Positions 16,382 to 25,321 of a DNA stretch of 64,000 nucleotides are shown here, piece after piece. The first letter of the stretch is position 1; each line of letters starts with the position of its first letter. The position numbers and the translations under genes are program-made. Source of the DNA: Variovorax sp. J22G73 (GTDB lineage Bacteria > Pseudomonadota > Gammaproteobacteria > Burkholderiales > Burkholderiaceae_C); assembly GCF_030317035.1 (NCBI RefSeq), contig NZ_JASZYK010000012.1, forward strand, positions 1 through 64,000, read 5' to 3'. The notes beneath the pieces are model-generated. The model ran no database searches and had not been told where the DNA came from. It worked only from the letters and a program-made list of their open reading frames with translations.

Positions 16382-17713
16382 ATGTCCCACCCCACCCACC
16401 CATCCTTTCCCCATGGCGGGCGCAGCCACTACAGCGTCGTCATCGTCGGCGGCGGCCAGGCCGGCCTCTCGCTCAGCCACTGCCTGCAGCAGCGCGGCAT
16501 CGACCACCTCGTCATCGAGAAGCGCAGCCTCGTGCACACCTGGCGCACGCAACGCTGGGATTCGTTCTGCCTCGTCACCCCCAACTGGCAGTGCCAGCTG
16601 CCCGGCTGGGGCTACACCGGCGCCGATCCGCACGGCTTCATGGTCAAGGAGCAGATCAACGACTGGCTCGCCGGCTTCGTCGACCACGTGAAGGCCCCGG
16701 CCATCGAGGGCGTGACCGTCGAGCGCGTGTTCCGCATGCCGGCCAGCGGGGAACGTGACCGCTTCAGCGTGCAGACCGACGCCGGCACCTACACCGCCGA
16801 CCAGGTGGTGGTGGCCTCGGGCGGCTACCATCGCCCCATCGTGCCGCGCCTGGCCGAGAAGCTGCCCGCGCACGTGGCGCAGTTCCACTCCGCGCAGTAC
16901 CGCAACGCCGCGCAACTGCCCGAGGGCGCGGTGCTGGTCGTGGGCTGCGGCCAGTCGGGCGCGCAGATTGCCGAAGACCTGCATCTGGCCGGCCGCAAGG
17001 TGCACCTGGCCACCGGCCACGCACCGCGCTGCGCGCGCTTCTACCGCGGCCGCGAGGTGGTCGACTGGCTGGCCGACATGAAGTACTACGACATGCCCGT
17101 GACCGAGCACCCGCTGCGCGAGGGCGTGCGCGACAACACCAACCACTACGTGACCGGGCGCGACGGCGGCCGCGACATCGACCTGCGGCGCTTCGCCCTC
17201 GAGGGCATGCAGCTTTACGGCCTGCTGAGCGGCTTCGACGGCGGCAACTTCGAGTTGCAGCCCAACCTGCGCGACAACCTGGACAGCGCCGACGACACCT
17301 ACAACCGCATCAACGCCTCCATCGACAAGTTCATCGCCGCGCAGGGCATCGACGCGCCCCCGCCTTCGGTCTACTCACCCGTGTGGGAACCTGCTGAAGA
17401 GCGCACCCGGCTCGACCTTGCGGCCGCCGGCATCACCAGCGTGGTGTGGTGCATCGGCTTCTCGCCGGACTTCGCCTGGGTCGATGCCCCGGTGTTCAAC
17501 GGCCGCGGCGCGCCGGTGCACCTGCGCGGCGTGACGAACGAGCCCGGCCTGTACTTCCTGGGCCTGCCATGGCTGCACACCTGGGGGTCGGGCCGCTTCT
17601 CGGGCGTGGCGCGCGATGCGGAATTTCTGGCCGAGGCCATCGAGGAACGAAAGACGGGCTTGAGTGAAAGCGCAACGCAGGCGCCGCCAGCTCCAACGCT
17701 CAAAGCAGCCTAG
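16382..17713 (+). CDS. nitH: Nit1C flavin-dependent oxidoreductase (MSMEG_0569 family)
   Basis: A 443-residue flavoprotein monooxygenase-like enzyme. An FAD-binding Rossmann motif lies near residue 16 (VVIVGGGQAGLSLSHCL) and a second dinucleotide motif near residue 180 (VLVVGCGQSGAQIAEDL), the layout of Baeyer-Villiger/FMO-type enzymes. FLGLPWLHTWGSG near the C-terminus is typical. It is the last gene of the Nit1C run. In cyanotrophic relatives the orthologue is among the genes needed for cyanide use. It converges with the response regulator. Confidence 0.9.
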   Translation: MSHPTHPSFPHGGRSHYSVVIVGGGQAGLSLSHCLQQRGIDHLVIEKRSLVHTWRTQRWDSFCLVTPNWQCQLPGWGYTGADPHGFMVKEQINDWLAGFVDHVKAPAIEGVTVERVFRMPASGERDRFSVQTDAGTYTADQVVVASGGYHRPIVPRLAEKLPAHVAQFHSAQYRNAAQLPEGAVLVVGCGQSGAQIAEDLHLAGRKVHLATGHAPRCARFYRGREVVDWLADMKYYDMPVTEHPLREGVRDNTNHYVTGRDGGRDIDLRRFALEGMQLYGLLSGFDGGNFELQPNLRDNLDSADDTYNRINASIDKFIAAQGIDAPPPSVYSPVWEPAEERTRLDLAAAGITSVVWCIGFSPDFAWVDAPVFNGRGAPVHLRGVTNEPGLYFLGLPWLHTWGSGRFSGVARDAEFLAEAIEERKTGLSESATQAPPAPTLKAA

Positions 17714-17803
17714 GCACAAGCCAGCGCGCCCGCATCAGCCACGTGCGAGCCGCGTGCCCTGTGCACCCGCCTTGAAAAACGAAACCCTGGAAGCAGCAGC
17801 CCC

Positions 17804-18508
17804 TCAGGCCTGCTGCGCCTCGGTCAAAGCCTGCGCCGCCACCACCGCCTCGGTGCGGTTGCGCACGTTCAGCGCGCGGAAGATCGCGGCCAGGTGGATC
17901 TTCACGGTGCCTTCGCTGATGCCCAGGCTGCGCCCGATCAGCTTGTTGGGCTTGCCCTGCGACAGCAGCTGCAGCACCTCGACCTGGCGCTCGGTGAGCA
18001 CATTGCGCAGGTGCTCCAGCGTCTGCGTGCCGCCGCCGTTGCCGCCCGTGCTGCCGCCCCGCGCCAGCGCCTCCGTGCCCGCCTGCGGCGCCATGCCCGC
18101 CACGATGCCCGGCGGCAGCGCCGTCAGCATCATCGGCGGCACGTACACCCCGCCGGCCAGCACCAGCCGCACCGCCGACAGCATCACCTCGGGTGAGTAG
18201 GCCTTCGGAATGAAGCCCAGCACGCCGCGCTCCAGCGCCGCACGCATGATGGCCGGGTCTTCGTAGCCCGACAGCACGATCACCGGCACCGCGGGATGGC
18301 GGCGGCGAATGTCGTCGATGTGGGCCTGCCCGTCGGCACCGGGCATGTTGAGATCGATCAGGGCCAGGTCGAGGTCGTCGGTGGCTCCGGCAAGCAATTC
18401 GTCGACGCTCATCGCCAGGACGAATTCGATGCCGGGTTCCAGCTCCGACAACTTGGCTTTGACCGCCTCGATGACGAGCCTGTGGTCGTCGGCGATCAGG
18501 ATTTTCAT
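17804..18508 (-). CDS. NarL/FixJ-type response regulator, orphan
   Basis: A 234-residue two-component response regulator. The receiver domain starts MKILIADDHRLVIEAV and has the phospho-acceptor Asp52 (LALIDLNMPG) and Lys in GFIPKAYSP. A Gly/Thr-rich linker at about 150-163 leads to a LuxR-type HTH with LTERQVEVLQLLSQGKPNKLIGRSLGISEGTVKIHL. No histidine kinase gene is near. It diverges from the T6SS tssL gene with a 242-bp gap, so it could control the T6SS, but nothing in the sequence proves this. Confidence 0.92.
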   Translation of the reverse strand: MKILIADDHRLVIEAVKAKLSELEPGIEFVLAMSVDELLAGATDDLDLALIDLNMPGADGQAHIDDIRRRHPAVPVIVLSGYEDPAIMRAALERGVLGFIPKAYSPEVMLSAVRLVLAGGVYVPPMMLTALPPGIVAGMAPQAGTEALARGGSTGGNGGGTQTLEHLRNVLTERQVEVLQLLSQGKPNKLIGRSLGISEGTVKIHLAAIFRALNVRNRTEAVVAAQALTEAQQA

Positions 18509-18750
18509 GGCGTTTCCCCGTGTCCCAGCGTTCAGTGCACTTGCAGCCGCCGAAGATACCGGCGAATGCCCCGCACCACAAGGGCGGCGGCCCCACCAAC
18601 GGCATAGACCCCAAGCGGTATGGCGCACGCGGCGCCCCCCTTGAAAGAATGGCCCCCTACTCGAAGGAACCGGGGACATGGGCATGTGCCAACTGAGCAG
18701 ACGCCGGTGCAAGGCATCCTTCGCAACCCTCGACTGAGCGGGCAGCGCCC

Positions 18751-20079
18751 ATGGCTCGCCTGTACGACTGCTTCTCCGCCCTCATCTCGTTCGGCCTGGC
18801 GCTGGACGCGTCGATCGCGGCCGGCGCGCCCGCCCTGCCCCATGCCGAGGCCCAACGCGAAGCCCGCCGCCTGCTGGAGGCCGCGCGCTGCGACGCCGAC
18901 GCCGCCGGCACCCCCGCCGCGCAGGTCGAGCTGGCCGCCTTCGCCATGGTCGCGTGGATCGACGAGATTCTGGCGCGCCACCCTGGCGCCAACGGCACCG
19001 CGCCGCTGCAGGCGCAGCTCTTCAACTCCACCAACGCGCACAGCGAGTTCTTTCACCACCTGTCGGCCCTGGGCCCCGACGACGACGCGGTGCGCGAGGT
19101 GTACTGGCATGCGATGGCGCTGGGCTTCAAGGGCCAGTACTACTTCGAGGAAGGCGACCAGGGCGAGCTCGGCAAGCTCAAGGACCTGCACGGCCGCCAG
19201 CTGAACCTGCAGCCGCCCGGTGACGACCTGGCGACCTTGGCCCAGGAACACATCACGCCGCAGCCCTACGGCGTGGCCGACCCGCGCGGCCCCAACGACA
19301 CCCGGCGGCGCGATCGCACCCTGCTGCGCAGCGCCGCCGCGCTGGCGCTGATGCTGCCGCTGCTCTACCTGCTGTGGCTATGGTCCACCGGCCCGCCGGC
19401 GGCCGCCACCGGCCTGGGCCAACGCATCGAGCAGCACCTGCAGGGCTTTGCCTGCGCCGACCTCTCGGCCACGGTGGACCCCGAAGGCGGCACCCATGTG
19501 CGCGGCTTCGTCTCCCTGCCCGAGGACGTGCCCCGCGTGGAGCGCGAGGTCGCGGCCATGCCCGGCGTGAAGTCGCCGCAGTTCGACATCGGCCTGCGCG
19601 TGTGGCCGCACTGCGAGGTGTTCTCCATCCTGAAGCCCTACCAGGTGCGCAACATCGAGAAGGCCTACGGCCTCGACGTGGAGGCGCCCTCCGCGCACGA
19701 CGGCAAGCTGCGCGAAGGCGACAACGTGCGCGTGCAGGTGGTGGCGCCGCGCCACGACAGCTACATCTGGGTCGACTACTACACCGTCGACGGCTCGGTG
19801 ATGCACCTGAACGCCGGGCAGGCGCCCGTGCTGCTGCACGCCGGACAGACGCTGGACTTCGGGCGCGACATTCCGTCGAGCTGGCTGGTGAGCCCGCCCT
19901 TCGGCAGCGTGCTGGTCACGGTGCTGTCCGCGCCGATGCCGTTCGCCGAGACCTCCGACCGTCCGCCCTTCGAGCTGGCCTCGGCCTACCTGCTGCGCGT
20001 GCGCGAGGCGCTGGCGGCCAGCAAGAACAGCGAGCGGCTCATCGCCGACTTCGTGTTCCTGCAGACCGTGCCCCGCTGA
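18751..20079 (+). CDS. tssL: T6SS membrane protein TssL (DotU) with an unusual periplasmic half
   Basis: TssL anchors the T6SS membrane complex. Residues 1-180 are the cytoplasmic DotU domain (LYDCFSALISFGLALD, MVAWIDEILARH, FFHHLSAL, YYFEEGDQGELGKL). One transmembrane helix follows at about 190-213 (LALMLPLLYLLWLW). The 230-residue periplasmic part has no OmpA/peptidoglycan-binding domain. It shows a BON-like stretch (GTHVRGFVSLPEDVPRVERE) and then a DUF4384-like section (DSYIWVDYYTVDGSVMHL). It is followed 38 bp later by the short TssM-like gene. A second, standard tssL may exist outside the window. Confidence 0.88.
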   Translation: MARLYDCFSALISFGLALDASIAAGAPALPHAEAQREARRLLEAARCDADAAGTPAAQVELAAFAMVAWIDEILARHPGANGTAPLQAQLFNSTNAHSEFFHHLSALGPDDDAVREVYWHAMALGFKGQYYFEEGDQGELGKLKDLHGRQLNLQPPGDDLATLAQEHITPQPYGVADPRGPNDTRRRDRTLLRSAAALALMLPLLYLLWLWSTGPPAAATGLGQRIEQHLQGFACADLSATVDPEGGTHVRGFVSLPEDVPRVEREVAAMPGVKSPQFDIGLRVWPHCEVFSILKPYQVRNIEKAYGLDVEAPSAHDGKLREGDNVRVQVVAPRHDSYIWVDYYTVDGSVMHLNAGQAPVLLHAGQTLDFGRDIPSSWLVSPPFGSVLVTVLSAPMPFAETSDRPPFELASAYLLRVREALAASKNSERLIADFVFLQTVPR

Positions 20080-20117
20080 CACCGCATGACCACCATGACC
20101 GCCACGAGACCGCACCC

Positions 20118-21311
20118 ATGCTGACGCCCGCCCTGCGCTTCTGGCTGCTGCTGTCGCTATGCCTGCTGGGCTTCGGCCTGCTGTACGCGGTGGTGCACGA
20201 CGCGGGCTGCGGCGCGCGCCGACGCGCGGTGCAGCGTCGCATCGCGGCGCTCGGCGCGCCGCTCGATGCCGCCGACGAGGTGGCGGTCGAATCGCTGCGC
20301 GACGCGATGGCGCAAGCGCAGCAGGCGCTGCGGCGCACGGCCAGCGTGGCCAGTACAAAGAGGGCCGCAAAGCGCGCAGCGCCCGTGCCCTGGTTCCTCT
20401 GCTTCGGCGATGCGGCCGCCAACCTGCCCGGCCTGCTGGCCACCGCGCGCGGCCAGCGCGTGCCCCCGGCCGAACCGGTCGTGAGCGTGCCGTTCACCGA
20501 CACGTGGTGGCACTGGTGGCTGACCGGTGCCACCGTGGCCATCGAGCTGCATCCCGCCGCGGTCGGCGACACCGCGGGCACGCCGCCGGTGCGCGCGCTG
20601 TGGCTGCAGTCCTTGCTGGCCCTGGCGGTACGCCGCGACCGCTTTCCGCTGAACGGCCTGGTGGTCGGCGTGGCGGCCAACGAGCTGCTGCAGGCCGACG
20701 GCACCGAGCTGAAGGCCCTGGCCGCGCGCATGCGCCACCTGCTCGACGAAACCGGCGACACGCTGCGCCTGCAGCTGCCCACGTACCTCGTGGTGACCGG
20801 CCTGGAGCGGCTCGATGGCTATGCCACGGTGCGCCGCGCGCTGCCGCCCGAGGTGCTGTCGCAGGTGCTGGGGCACCGGCTGACGAACCCATCCGCCTTC
20901 ATCGAGACACCGGCGGGCGAGCGCTTCGATGCGGTGTTCGAGCCGCTCGCGCAGCACCTGCATGCGTTGCGCGCGGCCCTGCTGCGCACGCAGCACGAGG
21001 CCACGGGCCGGCTCGCGGTGCATGAGTTCGTGGAAGCGCTGCGCGCCCTGCAGCCCGGCCTGCGCCAGTTCGCGCAGGTGCTGTTCGAGCCCCATGGCAA
21101 GGGCGTGCGCGCGCCGCGCTGGCGCGGCCTGTACCTCACGGCCAATGCATCGCCGGTGGGCGACGGCGCGTTCGTGAACGACCTGTTCGAACGCTTCCTG
21201 CCCGCCGACCAGCCGCTGGTGCGGCCGGGGCGCCCGTCGTCGAACACGGGCCACGCATCGCGTGCGGAGAGTTTGGAGCACACGTCCACCACCATGATGG
21301 GCACGCTTTGA
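20118..21311 (+). CDS. Short TssM/IcmF-like protein without a P-loop
   Basis: A 397-residue protein resembling only the N-terminal cytoplasmic domain of TssM (normally about 1100-1300 residues). One transmembrane helix (8-26) is followed by PWFLCFGDAAANLPGLL at 91-107, exactly where TssM has its Walker A motif, but the GxxGxGKT residues are gone. The IcmF-like DTWWHWWLTGATVAIEL, PLNGLVVGVAANELL and PTYLVVTGLERLDGY segments remain. The large periplasmic TssJ-binding part is missing. It may be an accessory paralogue of TssL's neighbour or a decayed TssM; the intact frame and tight spacing favour a functional accessory. Confidence 0.8.
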   Translation: MLTPALRFWLLLSLCLLGFGLLYAVVHDAGCGARRRAVQRRIAALGAPLDAADEVAVESLRDAMAQAQQALRRTASVASTKRAAKRAAPVPWFLCFGDAAANLPGLLATARGQRVPPAEPVVSVPFTDTWWHWWLTGATVAIELHPAAVGDTAGTPPVRALWLQSLLALAVRRDRFPLNGLVVGVAANELLQADGTELKALAARMRHLLDETGDTLRLQLPTYLVVTGLERLDGYATVRRALPPEVLSQVLGHRLTNPSAFIETPAGERFDAVFEPLAQHLHALRAALLRTQHEATGRLAVHEFVEALRALQPGLRQFAQVLFEPHGKGVRAPRWRGLYLTANASPVGDGAFVNDLFERFLPADQPLVRPGRPSSNTGHASRAESLEHTSTTMMGTL

Positions 21312-21370
21312 ACGCGACGGCGCAGCGCGTTCCCTTGCCCCTGCTGCTGCCCTGGCCCTCGGCCTTGTCC

Positions 21371-21883
21371 TTACTTGGCGTCCACGCGCATCTGGCGCGC
21401 GCCGAAGGTCACGTCCAGCGACTGCGCCTTGCCCGTGGTCACCGGGCGCACCTCGCGCCAGCGCGCGCGGTCGAGGTCGCGGTACGCGGCCATCACGCCG
21501 ATGGACTTCGCATCGGCCGGCAGGTTGAAGTCGAGCTTGCGGCTCTCGCCGGGCCGCAGCAGCACCTCTTCGCGCTGCACCAGCTCGGCGCCGAGCGTGG
21601 CCTGGTCTTTCTCGAACAGCGAGAAGAAGTCGGCGCCTTCGAAGGGCCCCGGCGACTTCATGGCATAGACGCGCACCGTGAGCGGCGATGCGCGCCCGCG
21701 CGCGTCGGGGTTGGCATCGGTGCCCGCCGTGAGTGTGACGGCCACCGTGGTGACCACCGGCTTGGCCGCGCACCCCGCCATCAGAAGAGCCGCTCCAGCA
21801 AGGCCGAGAACGGCGATGCGGCGTCGCATCGGGGCGGCAATGAAGCCTTCATAGGACGAATGGTGTGTACCCAGCGTGCGCAT
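21371..21883 (-). CDS. tssJ: T6SS outer-membrane lipoprotein TssJ
   Basis: TssJ is the outer-membrane lipoprotein of the T6SS membrane complex that binds the periplasmic part of TssM. The lipobox is LMAGC, preceded by RRRIAVLGLAGAAL. The mature part has the family pattern SPLTVRVYAMKS, FFSLFEKDQATLGAEL and YRDLDRARWREV. The 170-residue start at 21883 is chosen because GAAGGG sits 6 bases upstream; a second ATG at 21829 would give a more standard signal peptide but has no visible ribosome site. It is divergent from tssA across a 71-bp promoter region. Confidence 0.9.
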   Translation of the reverse strand: MRTLGTHHSSYEGFIAAPMRRRIAVLGLAGAALLMAGCAAKPVVTTVAVTLTAGTDANPDARGRASPLTVRVYAMKSPGPFEGADFFSLFEKDQATLGAELVQREEVLLRPGESRKLDFNLPADAKSIGVMAAYRDLDRARWREVRPVTTGKAQSLDVTFGARQMRVDAK

Positions 21884-21954
21884 GCTATTCCCTTCGTTGC
21901 ATTGACCGGTTCAGGTGCTTCTTTGATTATCACCAGCCAACTCGAACAGGCAAC

Positions 21955-23001
21955 ATGCTGACTCCAGAACTTGCAGACACGCTGCTCGCGCCCATCGGCG
22001 AAGCAGCGCCGTGCGGCGACGATCTCGAATACGACGCGGACTTCATGGCCCTCGTGGCCGCCGCGCAAGGCAAGGCGGAGCAACAGTTCGGCGACACCGT
22101 GATTCCCGCGGTCGAGCCCGAGTGGCGCGACGTGGGCGAGCGCGCCGAAAGCGTCCTGCGCCGCAGCAAGGACGTGCGCGTGGCGGTGCTGCTGCTGCGT
22201 GCCTCCGCGCGCATGCAGGGCGTGCGCGGCTTCGTGGCCGGCATGCAGTTGCTCGACCGCCTGCTCGACTCTTTCTGGGACGGCATACATCCAAAGCTCG
22301 ATGCCGACGACGACAACGACCCGACGATGCGCCTGAACGCACTCGCGCCGCTGACCGACGAAGCCATGGGCCTGCGCGACCTGTACGAAGCGCAGGTCGG
22401 CATCGCGCGCGGCGTGGGGCCGATCCGCGTGCGCGACATTGCCATTGCGCACAACGCGCTCACCGCCGTGGGCGGCGAGGCCACCTACTCGACCGCACAG
22501 GTGCAGGGCGGGCTCGAGGCCATCCAGGCCGAGCAGCCCGAGGCGATCCAGGCGGCCGTGGGCCTGCTGGCGCTGGTCGACCGGCTGCAGGCGCTGGTGG
22601 TCGAGCGCACCGGCCGGGCCGACGTGGTCGACCTCGATGCGCTGCGCACCATCGCGCGCGTGCTGCACAAGGCCGGCGCCGCCGCCAGCGGCGCGCCGGC
22701 CGATGCGGCGCAGGACCCTGCTGCGGCAGACGGCGACGCGGACGCACAGGCAGCCGGAAGCGGCAACGCATCGCGCCCCGCCGCCGCGCGCGGCGAGATC
22801 CAGAACCGCCAGGACGCAGTGCAGATGCTCGACCGCGTGATCCGCTACCTCGAGCAGGCCGAGCCCGGCAACCCCGCGCCGCTGCTGATCGAGCGCGCCA
22901 AGAAGCTCATCGGCGTGAGCTTCCTCGAGATCATGGCCAACCTCGCGCCGAACGCGATGGACACCATCGAGACCGTGACCGGACGGCGTCCGTCCGATTG
23001 A
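21955..23001 (+). CDS. tssA: T6SS protein TssA (ImpA family)
   Basis: TssA primes sheath and tube assembly at the baseplate or distal end. The 348-residue protein has the ImpA N-terminal domain signature APIGEAAPCGDDLEYDADF and later SFWDGIHPKLDADDDNDPTMR. An Ala-rich linker lies at about 240-275. The C-terminus ends with a short helical region (IRYLEQAEPGNPAPLLIERAKKLI), which fits a short-form TssA. The ATG at 21955 gives MLTPELADTLL. tssB follows after 88 bp. Confidence 0.92.
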   Translation: MLTPELADTLLAPIGEAAPCGDDLEYDADFMALVAAAQGKAEQQFGDTVIPAVEPEWRDVGERAESVLRRSKDVRVAVLLLRASARMQGVRGFVAGMQLLDRLLDSFWDGIHPKLDADDDNDPTMRLNALAPLTDEAMGLRDLYEAQVGIARGVGPIRVRDIAIAHNALTAVGGEATYSTAQVQGGLEAIQAEQPEAIQAAVGLLALVDRLQALVVERTGRADVVDLDALRTIARVLHKAGAAASGAPADAAQDPAAADGDADAQAAGSGNASRPAAARGEIQNRQDAVQMLDRVIRYLEQAEPGNPAPLLIERAKKLIGVSFLEIMANLAPNAMDTIETVTGRRPSD

Positions 23002-23089
23002 TTCACCGCTTTCCTCGTTCTCTCTTTTTCTCTTTCCGTTCTTCCCGTCTTCAGACACCGCCCCATTCACCCCCGCAAGGAGCATCTCC

Positions 23090-23605
23090 ATGGCCAAGAG
23101 CAGTCAGAAATTCATCGCCCGCAACCGGGCGCCCCGGGTCCAGATCGAGTACGACGTGGAGCTCTACGGCGCCGAGAAGAAGGTGCAGCTGCCCTTCGTG
23201 ATGGGCGTGCTGGCCGACCTGTCGGGCAAGCCGGCCGACCCGCTCGCGCCGGTGGCCGACCGCAAGTTCCTGGAGATCGACGTCGACAACTTCGACTCGC
23301 GCATGAAGGCCATGAAGCCGCGCGCCGCCTTCGCGGTGGAGAACTCGCTCACCGGCGAGGGCGACCTGAAAGTGGAGCTCACCTTCGAGAACATGGAAGA
23401 CTTTTCGCCCGCCGCAGTCGCCCGCAAGGTGGGCGCGCTGAACAAGCTGCTCGAGGCGCGCACCCAGCTGTCGAACCTGGTCACCTACATGGACGGCAAG
23501 GGCGGCGCCGAAGACCTGCTGGCCAAGGTGCTCGAAGACCCGGCCCTGCTGCAGACGCTGGCCGCCAGCAAGAAGCCCGAAGACGGCAGCGCACCCGCCG
23601 CCTGA
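23090..23605 (+). CDS. tssB: T6SS contractile sheath small subunit TssB
   Basis: TssB (VipA) forms the contractile sheath with TssC. The 171-residue protein has the full family pattern: N-terminal SSQKFIARNRAPRVQIEYDV, LPFVMGVLADLSG, RKFLEIDVDNFDSRM and LTFENMEDFSP. An AAGGAG site precedes the ATG. tssC follows 43 bp downstream and is clearly co-transcribed. Confidence 0.96.
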   Translation: MAKSSQKFIARNRAPRVQIEYDVELYGAEKKVQLPFVMGVLADLSGKPADPLAPVADRKFLEIDVDNFDSRMKAMKPRAAFAVENSLTGEGDLKVELTFENMEDFSPAAVARKVGALNKLLEARTQLSNLVTYMDGKGGAEDLLAKVLEDPALLQTLAASKKPEDGSAPAA

Positions 23606-23648
23606 ACCCCATCGTCAGAACACCGGTTAACCGAGGAGTAGAACCACC

Positions 23649-25142
23649 ATGGCCGAAGCACTCGAACAGGGCGCGCTGAAAGACGTCGCCTACGCGGGCA
23701 GCGACTTTTCATCGCTGCTGCAAAAGGAATTCAAGCCGCGCAGCGACGAAGCCAAGAGCGCCGTCGAAGCCGCCGTGCTCACGCTGGCGCAGCAGGCGCT
23801 GGCCAACAGCACCGTCATCGGCAAGGACGTGACCAAGTCGATCCAGGCCATGATCGCCGCGATCGACGCCAAGCTCACCGACCAGGTGAACAAGATCATT
23901 CACCACCCCGACTACCAGAAGCTCGAGAGTGCATGGCGCGGCTTGCACTACATGGTGAACAACACCGAGACCGACGAGCACCTGAAGATCCGCGTGATGG
24001 ACATCTCCAAGGTCGAGCTGGCCAAGAACCTGAAGAAGTTCAAGGGCGCGGCTTGGGACCAGAGCCCGATGTTCAAGAAGATCTACGAGCAGGAGTACGG
24101 CCAGTTCGGCGGCGAGCCCTTCGGCGCGCTGGTGGGCGACTACCACTTCGACCAGAGCCCGCCCGACGTGGAGCTGCTCGGCGAGATGGCCAAGATAGCG
24201 GCCTCAGCGCATGCGCCCTTCATCACCGGCGCCAGCCCCAACCTGATGCAGATGGAGTCGTGGCAGGAGCTGGCGAACCCGCGCGACCTGACCAAGATCT
24301 TTCTCACGCCCGAGTACGCCGGCTGGCGCTCGCTGCGCGAATCGGACGACGCCAAGTACCTGGGCCTGTGCATGCCGCGCTTCCTGGCGCGCACGCCCTA
24401 CGGCGCCAACACCAACCCGGTGGAGGAGTTCGACTTCGAGGAAGACACCGCCGGCGCCGACCACGGCAAGTACGCCTGGGCCAACGCGGCCTATGCCATG
24501 GCCACCAACATCAACCGCTCGTACAAGCTGTACGGCTGGGGCTCGCGCATTCGCGGCATCGAGTCGGGCGGCGCGGTGGAAAACCTGCCGCTGCACACCT
24601 TTCCCAGCGACGACGGCGGCGTCGACCAGAAGTGCCCCACCGAGATCGCCATCAGCGACCGGCGCGAGGCCGAGCTGTCGAAGGCCGGTCTGCTCTCGCT
24701 CATTCACCGCAAGAACTCCGACTTCGCGGCCTTCATCGGCGCGCAGTCGCTGCACAAGCCGGCCGAGTACGACGACCCCGACGCCACCGCCAACGCCAAC
24801 CTGGCCGCGCGCCTTCCGTACCTGTTCGCCTGCAACCGCTTTGCGCACTACCTGAAGTGCATCGTGCGCGACAAGATCGGCAGCTTCAAGGAGCGCGAGG
24901 AAATGCAGCGCTGGCTGAACAAATGGATCATGAACTACGTGGACGGCGACCCCGTCAACTCGTCGGAAACCACCAAGGCGCAAAAGCCGCTGGCGGCCGC
25001 CGAGGTGGTGGTGGAAGAGGTCGAGGGCAACCCCGGCTACTACACCTCCAAGTTCTTCCTGCGCCCGCACTACCAGCTCGAAGGCCTCACCGTGTCGCTG
25101 CGGCTGGTGTCGAAGCTGCCGTCGGCCAAGGGTGGCAAGTAA
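23649..25142 (+). CDS. tssC: T6SS contractile sheath large subunit TssC
   Basis: TssC (VipB) is the large sheath subunit. The 497-residue protein shows WRGLHYMVNNTETDEHLKIR, GALVGDYHFDQSPPDVELL, FLARTPYG, GSRIRGIESGG and the C-terminal FFLRPHYQLEGLTVSLRLVS. The length is normal. A hairpin with a T-run lies 110 bp after its stop, before hcp. Confidence 0.96.
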   Translation: MAEALEQGALKDVAYAGSDFSSLLQKEFKPRSDEAKSAVEAAVLTLAQQALANSTVIGKDVTKSIQAMIAAIDAKLTDQVNKIIHHPDYQKLESAWRGLHYMVNNTETDEHLKIRVMDISKVELAKNLKKFKGAAWDQSPMFKKIYEQEYGQFGGEPFGALVGDYHFDQSPPDVELLGEMAKIAASAHAPFITGASPNLMQMESWQELANPRDLTKIFLTPEYAGWRSLRESDDAKYLGLCMPRFLARTPYGANTNPVEEFDFEEDTAGADHGKYAWANAAYAMATNINRSYKLYGWGSRIRGIESGGAVENLPLHTFPSDDGGVDQKCPTEIAISDRREAELSKAGLLSLIHRKNSDFAAFIGAQSLHKPAEYDDPDATANANLAARLPYLFACNRFAHYLKCIVRDKIGSFKEREEMQRWLNKWIMNYVDGDPVNSSETTKAQKPLAAAEVVVEEVEGNPGYYTSKFFLRPHYQLEGLTVSLRLVSKLPSAKGGK

Positions 25143-25251
25143 GGCATTTGATTTTTTAAGGGGACCGCGTCTTCGTGTTTGAAACGCGCGCTCCTTCTTC
25201 GTTCTAGATACAGCCGGCGACAAGGCGTCGCGCGGCACCCACCGCCAAGGG

Positions 25252-25279
25252 TTCGAGGCGTCGCCTCGAAGCGATTTTT
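25252..25279 (+). terminator. Hairpin plus T-run between tssC and hcp
   Basis: A near-perfect 8-9 bp stem, TTCGAGGC-GTC-GCCTCGAA region (25252-25270), is followed by five T residues (25275-25279). It has the form of an intrinsic terminator and lies 43 bp before the hcp start. It may separate tssABC from hcp, or be a processing or stabilising hairpin in the hcp leader that allows higher hcp expression. Confidence 0.6.
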
Positions 25280-25321
25280 CAACCATCCGGCCGCAACGCA
25301 AGGCCAACCAGGAGAACCAAC

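Noticed and set aside
20118..21311. Simple pseudogene of TssM
   Set aside because: The frame is uninterrupted, typical codon use continues to the stop, and it is 38 bp from tssL; a decayed fragment would be expected to carry frameshifts. Kept as a short form with uncertainty.
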